A stretch of 64,000 nucleotides of DNA from Acidovorax sp. GBBC 1281 (lineage in GTDB: Bacteria > Pseudomonadota > Gammaproteobacteria > Burkholderiales > Burkholderiaceae_C), in NCBI RefSeq assembly GCF_028473645.1, contig NZ_CP097269.1:442001-506000 (forward strand). Reading direction: 5' to 3'. The translations under genes and the position numbers were made by a program. The notes beneath the pieces were generated by a model, which ran no database searches, was not told the origin of the DNA, and saw only the letters and a program-made list of their open reading frames with translations. Below, one piece after another: positions 1 to 9,091 of this stretch (the first letter of the stretch is position 1; each line of letters opens with the position of its first letter).

Positions 1-1078
1 CAGTGTGCAGGCGCAGGTTGCTCTTGCTGCCGCCCAGGCCCTTGCCCAGGTTCTGCAGCCATTCGATGCGTGCCGAGCCGCGCGGCGTGGAGGCCAGCGA
101 ATGGCGGACGGTCACGCCCACGGTGTTGTCGCGGTCGTAGTTCCAGTTCACCTGCAGCTCGCCCCGGCCGATGTAGTCGCTGATGCCCGGGTTGTCGTCG
201 CTGTCGGCGCTTTCGCTCAGGCGCTTCCACAGGCGCGCGTTCACGCTCCAGCGGTTGTCCAGTTCCATGCCGGTCATCAGGTACACGCGGTTCCAGCTGC
301 GCGACAGCGGCAGGCTCTGGCCGTTGGACTGGTGCACCAGCCCGATGCCGCTGTAGCGCCAGCGCCAGCCAAAGGGCAGCTTGGCGTCGGTGGGGTACAC
401 GTACATCACTTCCGGCTCGTGGTCGGTGGCGCGGAAGGGGCGCGAGATGTCGGGGCTGAACAGCTGCCAGTACGACTGCTGCGTGTAGCCCACCCACACC
501 GAGTCCTTCAGCGTGGGATGGCCCTGCGTGAGCAGGCCCTGGGCGATCTTGGTGCGCACCGACAGCTGGATGCGGTTCTCGGTGGTCCGGTAGTCCACGG
601 CCGAGGTGGCGTTGTGGTCCGGCACGGGCGAGGTGGGCTGGCGATTGACGTTGCTGCCCTTGACCACCGAGATGCTGATCGGCCGATAGCCCCGGAAGCG
701 GAAGGTGCCGCAATCGCTGCCCGACTCCAATTCCCAAAAGCGCGACAGCGTGCTGTACTGCTCGTCGCGGCAGCCTTCCACCTGGGCCACGTCGATGAGG
801 CGGGTGGCCGGCAGCGTCGTGTCCACGGGGGTGGGCGGTGCGGTGCTGGCCGTGGTGTTGCCGGTGGACGCGCTGGCCGATGCCGCAGGCGCTTTCCAGG
901 CCTGCTGGCCCGCCCACTGGTCGAAGCAGGCCAGGCGCGCGGTGCTGTCGCCGGCCATGGCGGTGCAACGGCGCCAGGCGTCGCCGGCGGCCTCCGTCTG
1001 GGCGGGCGTCTGCGCCAGCGCAGCGCCAGCGGGGGCACACAGGGCCAGGGCCAGGGTGCCCAGGCGCCGCGGTGTCAT
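1..1078 (-). CDS. pldA: Outer-membrane phospholipase A (OMPLA/PldA), 3' end outside window
   Basis: Partial gene; 359 residues are visible from the ATG at 1078 and the C-terminus is beyond position 1. The first 22 residues form a signal peptide ending in ALA. The OMPLA active-site signature HQSNGQS (nt 314-334), followed by SRSWNRVY, is intact, so the catalytic His and Ser are present. The protein should be an outer-membrane beta-barrel lipase that hydrolyses phospholipids when the membrane is perturbed. An extension of about 100 residues between the signal peptide and the barrel carries Cys residues, as seen in betaproteobacterial homologues. Identification is firm; only the end is unseen. 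Confidence 0.93.
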   Translation of the reverse strand, partial: MTPRRLGTLALALCAPAGAALAQTPAQTEAAGDAWRRCTAMAGDSTARLACFDQWAGQQAWKAPAASASASTGNTTASTAPPTPVDTTLPATRLIDVAQVEGCRDEQYSTLSRFWELESGSDCGTFRFRGYRPISISVVKGSNVNRQPTSPVPDHNATSAVDYRTTENRIQLSVRTKIAQGLLTQGHPTLKDSVWVGYTQQSYWQLFSPDISRPFRATDHEPEVMYVYPTDAKLPFGWRWRYSGIGLVHQSNGQSLPLSRSWNRVYLMTGMELDNRWSVNARLWKRLSESADSDDNPGISDYIGRGELQVNWNYDRDNTVGVTVRHSLASTPRGSARIEWLQNLGKGLGGSKSNLRLHT

Positions 1079-1155
1079 GGCCGTCCGGACTGCTTGCGCA
1101 GCACGGACGGGGCGGTGGTGTGATGTGGTGCGTTGTTCCATGTTCCTCGTATCTC

Positions 1156-1359
1156 CTAGCCGCAACTGCCTTGTTCCACCTGGCCGATCCAGGTGGCGCT
1201 GATGTTCTTCCTGCCGTCCGCCCCGCGCGATGCCCGCGCCCAGGTGCGGTTGCGCGGCCCGGCGACACGCACGCTCTGTGCCAGCGGCCGGCGCATTCCG
1301 GCGCACGCTGCGGCCCGCCCGGCGGCAACGTGGCGGCGGATCATGGCACGGCCGGTCAT
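1156..1359 (-). CDS. Possible 67-residue ORF overlapping the rep stop
   Basis: The ATG overlaps the rep TGA (ATGA), and codon third positions are GC-rich like the neighbours. The product is basic, has no recognised domain and ends near WIGQVEQGSCG. An 8-bp hairpin (CCACCTGG/CCAGGTGG, 1177-1197) lies inside it. It may be a coupled small gene or only spacer between rep and pldA; the overlap is the only real support. Confidence 0.25.
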   Translation of the reverse strand: MTGRAMIRRHVAAGRAAACAGMRRPLAQSVRVAGPRNRTWARASRGADGRKNISATWIGQVEQGSCG

Positions 1360-3419
1360 GGCGTGGCGCTCTGGGCCTTGCGCGCGGCGAATTCGGCGCG
1401 CAGCGCCTTGAGCTTTTCGCGCGGGTCTTCGCGGGCGGTGTTCTTGTCCAGCGCCATCTCGGCGATGAAGCGGCTGGGCTGCGCGTTCACCATCTCGCGG
1501 CCCTTCTTGCGCTTTTTGGTCCAGCTGACGGCCAGGCTGCGCTGGGCGCGGGTGATGCCCACGTACATCAGGCGGCGCTCTTCCTGCAGGCGCTGCAGCG
1601 TGTCGTCGCTCACCTTGAGCTGGCGGCCCTCGTCGTCGTCGAGCTTGAAGGGCAGCATGCCTTCGGTCACGCCCACCAGCACCACATGCGGCCACTCCAG
1701 GCCCTTGGAGGCGTGCAGCGTGGACAGCGTGACCATGTCCTGGTCCTTCTCTCGCTCGCTGATGGTGGACAGCAGCGCGATGGTCTGCGAGACCTCCAGC
1801 AGGCTCTTGGTCTCCTTGGTGACGACGCTGCCCGAGGTGTCGTCGATCTGGCCGCCGGCACGCTGCGACATCCAGTCGCAGAACTCCAGCACGTTGCTCC
1901 AGCGCGCCGCGGCGACCTTCTCGCTGTCTTCGCCGTCGTACAGGTGCTTTTCGTAGTCGATTTCCTTGAGCCAGTCGGCCAGGAAGGCGCGCGAATCCTC
2001 GGCGCCATGCGTGTGCCGGGCCCGGTATTCGAGGTCGTTGACGTAGCGCCCGAACTCCATCAGCCCGTCGAGCGCGCGCTTGGGGATGGCCGCCGGCAGC
2101 ATGCCGTTGAACAGCGCGCCGAACATGCTCAGCTTGTGCCTGGTGGCGAATTCGCCCAGTGCGCCCAGCGTGGTGTGCCCGATGCCGCGCTTGGGGCTGG
2201 TGATGGATCGCAGGAAGGCTGGGTCGTCGTCGTTGTTGATCCACAGGCGGAACCAGGCGCACAGGTCCTTGATTTCCGCACGATCGAAGAAACTCGTGCC
2301 GCCCGAGACCTTGTAGGGGATGTTGGCCTTGCGCAGCGCCTTTTCGAACGGCTTGGCCTGGTGGTTGGCACGGTAGAGGAGGGCAAAGCTCTTCCAGGCC
2401 GGCGGCGGGTTGGCCGCGGCACGCAGGCTCTGGATGCGGGCCACGGCGCGTTCGGCCTCGTGCTCTTCGCTGTCGGCGTCCACCACGCGCACCGGCTCGC
2501 CTTCGCCTAGTTCGGAGAAGAGCGTTTTGGGAAACAGCTTGGGGTTGGGCTGGATCACGTTGTTGGCCGCGCGCAGGATGGCGCTGGTGGAGCGGTAGTT
2601 CTGTTCCAGCTTGATCACCTTGAGCTGCGGAAAGTCGACCGGCAGCTTTTTCAGGTTGTCCAGCGTGGCGCCGCGCCAGCCGTAGATGGACTGGTCGTCG
2701 TCGCCCACGGCGGTGAAGCGCGCGCGCTCGCCCACGAGCAGCTTGAGCAACTCGTACTGCGTGGCGTTGGTGTCCTGGTACTCGTCCACGAGCACGTGGC
2801 CCAGCACCCGCTGCCATTTGCTGCGTACCTCGGGGTGGTCGCGCAGCAGGCGCAGCGGCATGCCGATGAGGTCGTCGAAATCGACGCTCTGGTAGGCGGT
2901 CAGGCGTTCTTCGTAGCGCGCCATCAGGACGGCGATGCTTCGCTCGTTGTCGTCCGCGGCCTGCGCCAGCGATTCCTGGGCGTTCAGGCCCATGTTCTTC
3001 CACTTGCTGATGGTCCACTGCCACTGGCGGGCGGTGGCCATGTCGGTCGTGCCGCCGGCCGCGTCCTTGAGGATGCCGGTCACGTCGTCCGCATCGAGGA
3101 TGCTGAACTGGGGCTTGAGCCCGAGCACATGCCCGTCTTCGCGCACCATGCGCACGCCCAGCGCGTGGAAGGTGCACACCAGCACGTCCTTGGCCGCCCG
3201 GCCGATGAGGCCCTGCGCGCGCTCGCGCATCTCGGCGGCGGCCTTGTTGGTGAAGGTGATGGCGGCGATGCGGCGCGCCTCCAGCCCCGTTTCGATCAGC
3301 CGGGCGATCTTGTGGGTGATCACCCGCGTCTTGCCCGAACCTGCGCCCGCCAGCACGAGGCATGGCCCCTCGGTGTAGTGGACCGCCTGGAGCTGGGCGA
3401 GATTGAGACCGGCGGACAT
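1356..3419 (-). CDS. rep: ATP-dependent DNA helicase Rep (UvrD/Rep superfamily 1)
   Basis: 687 residues, close to the usual Rep length. The Walker A motif AGAGSGKT is at residues 24-31. The Walker B/motif II is DEYQDTN, the Rep form rather than the DEFQDTN form of UvrD. QNYRS (motif IV region) and the VGITRAQ motif near the C-terminus are also present. The protein should be a 3'-5' helicase that helps replication forks pass protein roadblocks and restart. The start at 3419 (MSAGLNLAQLQ) was chosen over one 28 codons upstream because Rep and UvrD proteins begin close to this NxxQ region. PldA follows downstream on the same strand. Confidence 0.93.
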   Translation of the reverse strand: MSAGLNLAQLQAVHYTEGPCLVLAGAGSGKTRVITHKIARLIETGLEARRIAAITFTNKAAAEMRERAQGLIGRAAKDVLVCTFHALGVRMVREDGHVLGLKPQFSILDADDVTGILKDAAGGTTDMATARQWQWTISKWKNMGLNAQESLAQAADDNERSIAVLMARYEERLTAYQSVDFDDLIGMPLRLLRDHPEVRSKWQRVLGHVLVDEYQDTNATQYELLKLLVGERARFTAVGDDDQSIYGWRGATLDNLKKLPVDFPQLKVIKLEQNYRSTSAILRAANNVIQPNPKLFPKTLFSELGEGEPVRVVDADSEEHEAERAVARIQSLRAAANPPPAWKSFALLYRANHQAKPFEKALRKANIPYKVSGGTSFFDRAEIKDLCAWFRLWINNDDDPAFLRSITSPKRGIGHTTLGALGEFATRHKLSMFGALFNGMLPAAIPKRALDGLMEFGRYVNDLEYRARHTHGAEDSRAFLADWLKEIDYEKHLYDGEDSEKVAAARWSNVLEFCDWMSQRAGGQIDDTSGSVVTKETKSLLEVSQTIALLSTISEREKDQDMVTLSTLHASKGLEWPHVVLVGVTEGMLPFKLDDDEGRQLKVSDDTLQRLQEERRLMYVGITRAQRSLAVSWTKKRKKGREMVNAQPSRFIAEMALDKNTAREDPREKLKALRAEFAARKAQSATP

Positions 3420-3535
3420 GCGCAGAAAAAAGGGGGTGGACAGGCGCCGGCGAGGCACGGGTGGAGCACCGCTTCCCAGGGAGAAGGGGGCCAGAGCGCG
3501 CAATGATACCGGGATGGGCCGGAATCGAGCCGGCC

Positions 3536-3556
3536 CTTTCTACAAGGTTTTACCGG
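3536..3556. other. GC-rich hairpin between rep and the GTPase operon
   Basis: A 7-bp perfect stem GGGCCGG/CCGGCCC with a 7-nt loop is followed on the plus strand by TTTCT. It could be a weak terminator or insulate the divergent promoters; no function is shown. Confidence 0.35.
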
Positions 3557-3621
3557 GAGCGGCGTGCCGGGAGCTGGAATTCGTCAAGAAGAAATCATTT
3601 TTCTCATTTTTAGCAAATTTC

Positions 3622-3652
3622 TTGACAATGTATCAATGTGCATCTTTATACT
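3622..3652 (+). promoter_or_regulatory. Sigma70-type promoter of the GTPase/roadblock operon
   Basis: TTGACA at 3622-3627 is followed after 17 bp by TTTATA (3645-3650), or after 19 bp by TATACT (3647-3652). It lies in an AT-rich patch that stands out from the GC-rich surroundings and ends 40 bp before the ATG at 3692. Confidence 0.55.
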
Positions 3653-3691
3653 GGCCCTTCCAATTCGATTATTTCCACCGGGGTCACCGCC

Positions 3692-4399
3692 ATGCGCGAT
3701 GCTTCAGCGGGGGTGGCCGCAGAGATGCTCACTCCCCACTTTTACGAGCGGTTCCACAAGCTGTTCAGCGTGGCGTCGCGCAAATCGCTGCTCCGCTGGC
3801 ATGAAGTGCCGGCCGCCGAGGCCCAGGTGCTGCTGCTGGACGACGCCAGCGCGGCGCAGCCCGGCTCCCGCGCGCCGTGCCTGGTCTGCGTGGGGGGCTC
3901 GTTTCCCGACAAGGCGCCCCAGGCGCAGTGGACCGCGCGCCTGCAGACCGGCTATACGCTGGCGGACCTGATCGACGTGCTGGACCGTGCCGCCGTGTTC
4001 CTGATGGACTGGCGGGCGCGCCAGACGATGACGGCCGCCTCCGCCGACACGGCGTGGGAGTCTCCCGCCGCGGCGCGCGCCGCGTTCGGCGACCCCCAGC
4101 AACGGTTCCGGCTGAGCACCTGGGTGTCGCTGGGGGCGCCGTTCCGTTCGGGCGGCCACGTGCGGGCGCTCGCATTGCTCACCCGCGCGCCGGTCAGCTT
4201 GGCGCAGTTGTGCGAGCACAGCGGCCTGGAGCCCGCCACTGCGCAGGCGCTGCTGGCCGAGTTGTCCCGCCGCAACGTGCTGCGCACCGAAACGGCGGCG
4301 CCGGTACCCGCCTTGCGCTCCGACCGCCCGAAGCCCTCCGGGCACGGCGGGCTGGTTCAGCGGCTCACGCGCTGGGTGCGCGGTGGAGGCCAGGCATGA
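3692..4399 (+). CDS. Winged-helix protein, first gene of a GTPase/roadblock operon
   Basis: 235 residues with no catalytic motif. Residues of about 150-205 (ALALLTRAPVSLAQLCEHSG onward) look like a winged-helix segment of the kind found in DUF742/CvnC proteins of actinobacterial conservons: an opening L-C-P-S helix, then a helix ending in LLAELSRRNVL. The start at 3692 gives MRDASAG and sits 40 bp after a sigma70-like promoter. The stop TGA overlaps the ATG of the GTPase gene (ATGA), so the two are translationally coupled. It is probably an adaptor or regulator of the GTPase; this is inference from context and the weak similarity. Confidence 0.6.
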   Translation: MRDASAGVAAEMLTPHFYERFHKLFSVASRKSLLRWHEVPAAEAQVLLLDDASAAQPGSRAPCLVCVGGSFPDKAPQAQWTARLQTGYTLADLIDVLDRAAVFLMDWRARQTMTAASADTAWESPAAARAAFGDPQQRFRLSTWVSLGAPFRSGGHVRALALLTRAPVSLAQLCEHSGLEPATAQALLAELSRRNVLRTETAAPVPALRSDRPKPSGHGGLVQRLTRWVRGGGQA

Positions 4400-4938
4400 A
4401 CGGGGCACTGCCGCGCATCGCGCTCGTGGGGCCCATGGGCATCGGCAAGACCACCGCGTTGCGCTCGCTGTGCGGCGACGTGATGGCGTCCTCCGACGTG
4501 CCCAACCTCGACCGGGCGGCGCATTCCAAGGCGTTCACCACCGTGGGCGCGGAGTTCGGCGAGATCGACCTGGGCGATGGCGAGCACGTGCAGGTGTGCG
4601 GTTGCCCGGGGCAGGACCGCTTCGACTTCGTGCGGCAATGGATTCTCTCGGTGTCGATGGGCGTCTTCATCATGGCCGACGTGGCCCGGCCCTCGGCCGT
4701 GGCCGAGACGCTCGACCTGCTCGCCGAAATGGCCGTGCAGCCCGATCCGCCGCTGGCCCTGGTGCTCAGCGCCCGTCCCGCCACGCCTGCGCAGATCGAG
4801 GCGTTCAGCCTCGCGCTCTCGGCCTCGCCGCACGGCGTGGTGCCCATCCTGGAAGCCGATCCGCGCGACCGCGGCCAACTGCTGGAGGCCGTGGGCGTGC
4901 TGGCTTCCATGCTGTCCCTGCAGAACGAAATGGACTGA
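4396..4938 (+). CDS. Small Ras/MglA-like GTPase (COG2229/CvnD type)
   Basis: 180 residues. The P-loop GPMGIGKT is at residues 12-19 and the switch-II motif CPGQDRF at 70-76, where the usual Asp of DxxGQ is replaced, as in MglA-like and COG2229 GTPases. No obvious NKxD motif is present; LVLSARPAT takes that position. The gene is coupled by ATGA to the winged-helix gene and lies 6 bp before a roadblock gene, so the product should be a polarity or signalling switch with roadblock proteins as regulators. The cellular process is unknown. Confidence 0.75.
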   Translation: MNGALPRIALVGPMGIGKTTALRSLCGDVMASSDVPNLDRAAHSKAFTTVGAEFGEIDLGDGEHVQVCGCPGQDRFDFVRQWILSVSMGVFIMADVARPSAVAETLDLLAEMAVQPDPPLALVLSARPATPAQIEAFSLALSASPHGVVPILEADPRDRGQLLEAVGVLASMLSLQNEMD

Positions 4939-4944
4939 AATCCC

Positions 4945-5346
4945 ATGATGAACAAGGCGAACATCGTCCCCCCCGAGCGCGCGCAGGCGGCCCGGGAGGT
5001 GCTGGACCGCGTGGTGGCCCCCGCGGGCGACGTGCGCATGGCGCTGGTGACCACCCTCGACGGCTTCGAGGTGGCCTCGCTGTCGGTGGGCGGTGGCCTG
5101 GAGGTGCGCCGGCTGGCGGCCATGGCCGGCTCACTCATGGCCATGGCCCGTGCCGTGGGCCGCGAGATCGACTACCCCGGTTGCCGCCGCCTCACCTTCG
5201 AGACCGAGGCGGGCCTGGCGATCTTCCAGGCCATCGGCGGGGCCTTCCCCTGCATCCTGTGCCTGGTGCTGGAAAAGCAGGCCGTGCTCGGGCGGGCCCT
5301 GTGGACCGCCGGCGAGGTCGCGCAGCAACTGGGCCGCCCCGAATGA
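4945..5346 (+). CDS. Roadblock/LC7-domain protein 1
   Basis: 133 residues forming one roadblock/LC7 fold: N-terminal helix, then a strand pair around VRMALVTTLDGFEVASLSVG, a central helix rich in A and M, and strands ending near ILCLVLEKQAVLGRALW. It lies 6 bp after the GTPase gene in the same operon. MglB-type roadblock proteins act as GAPs or GEFs for the partner GTPase. A second ATG one codon later could also serve as start. Confidence 0.7.
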   Translation: MMNKANIVPPERAQAAREVLDRVVAPAGDVRMALVTTLDGFEVASLSVGGGLEVRRLAAMAGSLMAMARAVGREIDYPGCRRLTFETEAGLAIFQAIGGAFPCILCLVLEKQAVLGRALWTAGEVAQQLGRPE

Positions 5347-5431
5347 TCCCCCGCGCGTTGCCGGGTCGGCCGGCGGCGCGCATGTGTGCTTGCTTCCCCT
5401 TTCGTCCCTTTCTGTTTAAGGAATCGAACCC

Positions 5432-5791
5432 ATGGCCTCCCTTCAAGAATCTCTGAACCAACTCCATTCCATCGACGGCGCCCTGTGCGCGGCCGTGGTG
5501 GACAGCGGTAGCGGCATGCTGCTGGGCAGCGTCGGCAGCGGCGTGGACATGGAACTGGCGGCTGCCGGCAACACCGAAGTGGTCCGTGCCAAGAACAAGA
5601 CCATGCGCTCGCTGGGCTTGGCCGACAAGATCGACGACATCCTCATCACGCTGGGCAAGCAGTACCACGTGATCCGCCCGCTGGCCGCGCACGAAGGCCT
5701 GTTCATCTACCTGGTGCTGGACAAGGAGCGCTCCAACCTCGCCCTGGCACGCCGCAAGGTGCAGGAAGTGGAGCAGGGCGTGCAGATCTGA
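5432..5791 (+). CDS. Roadblock/LC7-domain protein 2
   Basis: 119 residues, the second roadblock-type protein of the operon. The order of elements is similar: SIDGALCAAVVDSGSGMLLG, then a helix, then DDILITLGKQYHVIRPL and FIYLVLDKERSNLALARRKV. It ends the four-gene set and is followed by a terminator at 5854. Two different roadblock proteins beside one GTPase suggest a heteromeric regulator, or one regulator plus one adaptor to a downstream output. This is inference; no partner is visible. Confidence 0.68.
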   Translation: MASLQESLNQLHSIDGALCAAVVDSGSGMLLGSVGSGVDMELAAAGNTEVVRAKNKTMRSLGLADKIDDILITLGKQYHVIRPLAAHEGLFIYLVLDKERSNLALARRKVQEVEQGVQI

Positions 5792-5853
5792 CCGGACAGG
5801 CTGCGGCGCGCTGCGCCACGCCATCGGGGCCTGGAATCGGCCCCGGTCCCGCT

Positions 5854-5877
5854 GCCCGCCCCGTGCGGGCTTTTTTT
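5854..5877 (+). terminator. Rho-independent terminator after the roadblock operon
   Basis: The stem GCCCGC/GCGGGC with a 5-nt loop is followed by seven T residues. It closes the 3692-5791 operon. Confidence 0.85.
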
Positions 5878-5926
5878 CGCGGTGACGCGCGGCACTCTGC
5901 ACGCTGCCTTGCGCCGACAATGGGCC

Positions 5927-6877
5927 GTGCTGTCCGTTCTGTCCATCACCTTTCCCTTCTTCGCGCTCGTGCTCTGCGGCTACCTGGCCGCGCGTGCGGG
6001 CGCGCTGCCGCAGGCGGCCATTCCCGGGCTGAATGCGTTCGTGCTGTTTTTCGCGCTGCCGTGCATGCTGTTCCGACTGGGCGCGAACACGCCCATCGGC
6101 CAGTTGCTGGACCCGGCGGTGGCGTGCCTGTACATCCTGTGCGGCCTGGCCCTGGTCGGCGCCACGGTGGCGCTCACCCGGGCGCGCCTGGGCTGGAACG
6201 ATGCCGCCTTCGGCGCGCTGGTGGCAGCCTTTCCCAACACCGGCTTCATGGGCGTGCCGCTGCTGGTGGCGCTGCTCGGGGCCTCGGCGGCGGGGCCGGC
6301 CATCCTGACGATGCTGGTGGACATGGTGCTCACGACCTCGCTGTGCATCGCCCTGTCGCGGCTGGACGGCGTGGGCACGCACGGCGTGGCGGTGGCAGTG
6401 CGACGGGCCTTGCGCGGCATGGCAAGCAACCCCATGCCCTGGGCCATCGCACTGGGGGCCGTGGCGTCTGCATTCCAGTGGAAGTTACCCGGCCCGCTCG
6501 ACCAGACGGTGGCGATGCTGGCCGGCGCGGCGTCGCCCGTGGCGCTGTTCACGATCGGCGCCGTTCTGGCGCGCTCGCAGATGAACCAGCACGACCGCGT
6601 GCCCCCGCGCGACTACGTGCCGGTCGCGCTGGCCAAGCTGTTCGTGCATCCGCTGCTCGTCTGGGGCGCGGGGCACGGTGCGATCGCGGCGGGCGTGCCG
6701 CTCACGCCGTTCGCACACACGGTGCTGGTGCTGGTGGCGGCGCTGCCGAGCGCCAGCAACGTGTCGCTGCTGGCCGAGCGCTTCGGCGCCCACAACGGGC
6801 GCATCGCGCGGATCATCCTGGTCTCCACCGCGCTGGCCTTTCTGAGCTTTTCGGCCGCCACCGCAATATTGACTTAG
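5927..6877 (+). CDS. AEC-family transporter (auxin efflux carrier type)
   Basis: 316 residues, about ten hydrophobic segments, the usual length of AEC permeases. N-terminal ITFPFFALVLCGYLAARAG and the C-terminal motif LPSASNVSLLAERFGAHNGR are typical of the family. The start is a GTG at 5927, chosen because it begins directly before the first membrane segment; an in-frame GTG at 5882 lies too close to the upstream terminator. Inner-membrane carrier of an organic acid; the substrate cannot be read from the sequence. Confidence 0.82.
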   Translation: MLSVLSITFPFFALVLCGYLAARAGALPQAAIPGLNAFVLFFALPCMLFRLGANTPIGQLLDPAVACLYILCGLALVGATVALTRARLGWNDAAFGALVAAFPNTGFMGVPLLVALLGASAAGPAILTMLVDMVLTTSLCIALSRLDGVGTHGVAVAVRRALRGMASNPMPWAIALGAVASAFQWKLPGPLDQTVAMLAGAASPVALFTIGAVLARSQMNQHDRVPPRDYVPVALAKLFVHPLLVWGAGHGAIAAGVPLTPFAHTVLVLVAALPSASNVSLLAERFGAHNGRIARIILVSTALAFLSFSAATAILT

Positions 6878-6949
6878 GCGTTCTGCTATTTATTGGGTAG
6901 CAAGCGATGCCGCATGGCGCCAACCCGCCAGGCACGCCCCAGCCGGGGA

Positions 6950-9091
6950 TCAGATCGTCAGCGGGTCCACGTCCACCAGCCAGCGGATCAGCCCCTTGTG
7001 CTCCGGCGCCGCGCGCGTGGCGTGCAGCACTGGCTGCCAGGCCGACAGAAAGCGCTGCAGCGCCGCGCGGCTGCCGCTTTCCAGCAGCATCTGCGCGCGC
7101 TCCACGTTGGCCACCCGCTGGATCGCCAGGGGCACGGGGGGAAACAGCGTGACATGCTCCAGTCCCGGCAACCCATCGGCTTGCGCGGCGGCGCTGGCCG
7201 CAGCCAGGAACGCCTGGGCGACCTCCTGCGTGCGCGCGTCGGCGCGCACCAGCGCTTGGTAGGCGAAGGGCGGCATGGCGGCTTCGGCCCGCTCTGCCAA
7301 CTGGCTGTCGGCGAACGCGGGGTAGTCGTGCCGGCGCAGCGCGGCGTACACGGCATGGTCGGGGTGGTAGGTCTGCACCCACATCTCGCACCGGCTGCCT
7401 TGCTCGGCCACGTAGCGTGCATCGCGCCCCGCGCGGCCGGCCGCCTGCAGCAGCAGGGCGAAGAGGCGCTCGGGCGCCCGGAAGTCGCTGGAAAACAGCG
7501 CGCCGTCGGGCTGCACCGCCGCCACGAGCGTGATGCGCCGAAAGTCGTGGCCCTTGGCCACCATCTGCGTGCCCACCAGCACATCCACCTCGCCCGCATG
7601 CACCTGGGCCAGTTGGGATTCGAGCGCGCCCTTGGCCTTGGTGGTGTCGGCATCGATGCGGGCGACGCGCGCCGCCCGCCGCTCGGGCGTGATCACGTTG
7701 CGCAGCAGGGCGGCCAGTTGCTCTTCCAGCTGCTCGGTGCCCCGGCCGATGGGGGCGATGTCGGGGTTGCCGCAGCCCGGGCAGGCATGCGGCACCCGCT
7801 GGGTGTAGCCGCAGTGGTGGCAGCGCAGGGTGCGGTCGATCTTGTGGAAGACCTGGTGCGCGCTGCAGTGCGGGCAGTCGCTTTTCCAGCCGCAGTCGCT
7901 GCAGTGCAGCACGGGCGCGAAGCCGCGGCGATTGAGCAGCACCAGGCACTGCTCGCCGCGCTCCACGCGCTGGGTGATGGCCGCCAGCAGCGGGGCGGAG
8001 AACACGGCGCCCCGCGGCTGCTGGCCCATGTCCACCAGGCGCACGTGCGGCAGTTCTCCGGCGCCGATGCGGCTGGGCATGTGCAGCCGCCGGTAGCGGC
8101 CGGCCGGGCTACCGGCTTCGGCGGGCCGGCTGGCATGCCAGCTTTCCAGCGACGGCGTGGCCGAGCCCAGCACCACCTTGGCGCCCTGGTCGCGGCCGCG
8201 CCAGATGGCCAGGTCCCGCGCCGAGTAGCGGGCGCCTTCCTGCTGCTTGTAGCTGGCGTCGTGTTCCTCGTCCACCACGATGAGCGCCAGGCCCGGCATG
8301 CTGGCGAACACCGACATGCGCGTGCCCAGCACGATGCGCGCCGTGCCCGCATGCGCCGCCAGCCAGCTCTTGAGGCGCTGCGGGTTGGTCATGCCGCTGT
8401 GCAGCGAGACCACGCTGCCCGCGCCGTAGCGGGGCGCGAAGCGGGCGGTGAAGCGCTCCTCCAGCTGGGGGGTGAGGTTGATCTCGGGCACCATCACCAA
8501 CGCCTGCGCGGCCGGATCGGCCTCCAGCGCCTCCTGCACGCAGCGCAGGTAGACCTCGGTCTTGCCGCTGCCGGTGCTGCCGTAGAGCAGGAAGGGCCCG
8601 GGTTCGGCGGCGATGGCGGCGCGGGCGCTTTCCTGCTCGACGCTCAGGGCGATCTCCGGCAGCGCATCGCCTCCCTGCAACGACGTCGCCGGGCGGCGCA
8701 GGCGCCGCGCGAGCTGCGCGGGGCCCAGGTCGCGCAACTGGGGGGGCAGGGCGGCCAGGGCCACCTCGCCCAGCCCGCGCTGGTAGTAGCGCGCGGTGAA
8801 GGCCACCAGCCGGCGCCAGGGCGCCGCCAGCGGCGCCACGCCCTCCAGCACCGCGGCAACGGCGCGGGCGGACGTGCCGGCGGGCAGCGGCGGCAACCCA
8901 CCCTCGGGCGCATCCCAGACCACGCCCAGCACTTCGCGGGTGCCCAGCGGCACGCGCACCAGCGTTCCGGGGGGCAGGGGCCGGTCGCTGGCGTAGCTCA
9001 GCAGGTCGCCCACATTGCTGTGCCCAGGGGTCTGGACGGCAATCTGCAGGATGGCGGGTGCCGGGGAGGGAGGATCGTCGTTTACGGGCAC
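6950..9091 (-). CDS. priA: Primosomal protein N' (PriA helicase)
   Basis: 713 residues, full length, starting at GTG 9091. The Walker A region LYGSTGSGKTEVYL, the DEEHD box, and the zinc-binding cysteine cluster (CSDC, CPHC, CHHC, CPGC, about residues 415-470) are all present, followed by helicase motifs V-VI (QAAGRAGR). PriA recognises D-loops and stalled forks and reloads the replisome. Its gene is next to a DnaA-box-rich gap and hemE. Confidence 0.96.
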   Translation of the reverse strand: MPVNDDPPSPAPAILQIAVQTPGHSNVGDLLSYASDRPLPPGTLVRVPLGTREVLGVVWDAPEGGLPPLPAGTSARAVAAVLEGVAPLAAPWRRLVAFTARYYQRGLGEVALAALPPQLRDLGPAQLARRLRRPATSLQGGDALPEIALSVEQESARAAIAAEPGPFLLYGSTGSGKTEVYLRCVQEALEADPAAQALVMVPEINLTPQLEERFTARFAPRYGAGSVVSLHSGMTNPQRLKSWLAAHAGTARIVLGTRMSVFASMPGLALIVVDEEHDASYKQQEGARYSARDLAIWRGRDQGAKVVLGSATPSLESWHASRPAEAGSPAGRYRRLHMPSRIGAGELPHVRLVDMGQQPRGAVFSAPLLAAITQRVERGEQCLVLLNRRGFAPVLHCSDCGWKSDCPHCSAHQVFHKIDRTLRCHHCGYTQRVPHACPGCGNPDIAPIGRGTEQLEEQLAALLRNVITPERRAARVARIDADTTKAKGALESQLAQVHAGEVDVLVGTQMVAKGHDFRRITLVAAVQPDGALFSSDFRAPERLFALLLQAAGRAGRDARYVAEQGSRCEMWVQTYHPDHAVYAALRRHDYPAFADSQLAERAEAAMPPFAYQALVRADARTQEVAQAFLAAASAAAQADGLPGLEHVTLFPPVPLAIQRVANVERAQMLLESGSRAALQRFLSAWQPVLHATRAAPEHKGLIRWLVDVDPLTI

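Noticed and set aside
1156..3363. Long open frame overlapping rep
   Set aside because: It is in a shadow frame of rep in GC-rich DNA, without any domain; only the part after the rep stop was kept as a doubtful small ORF.
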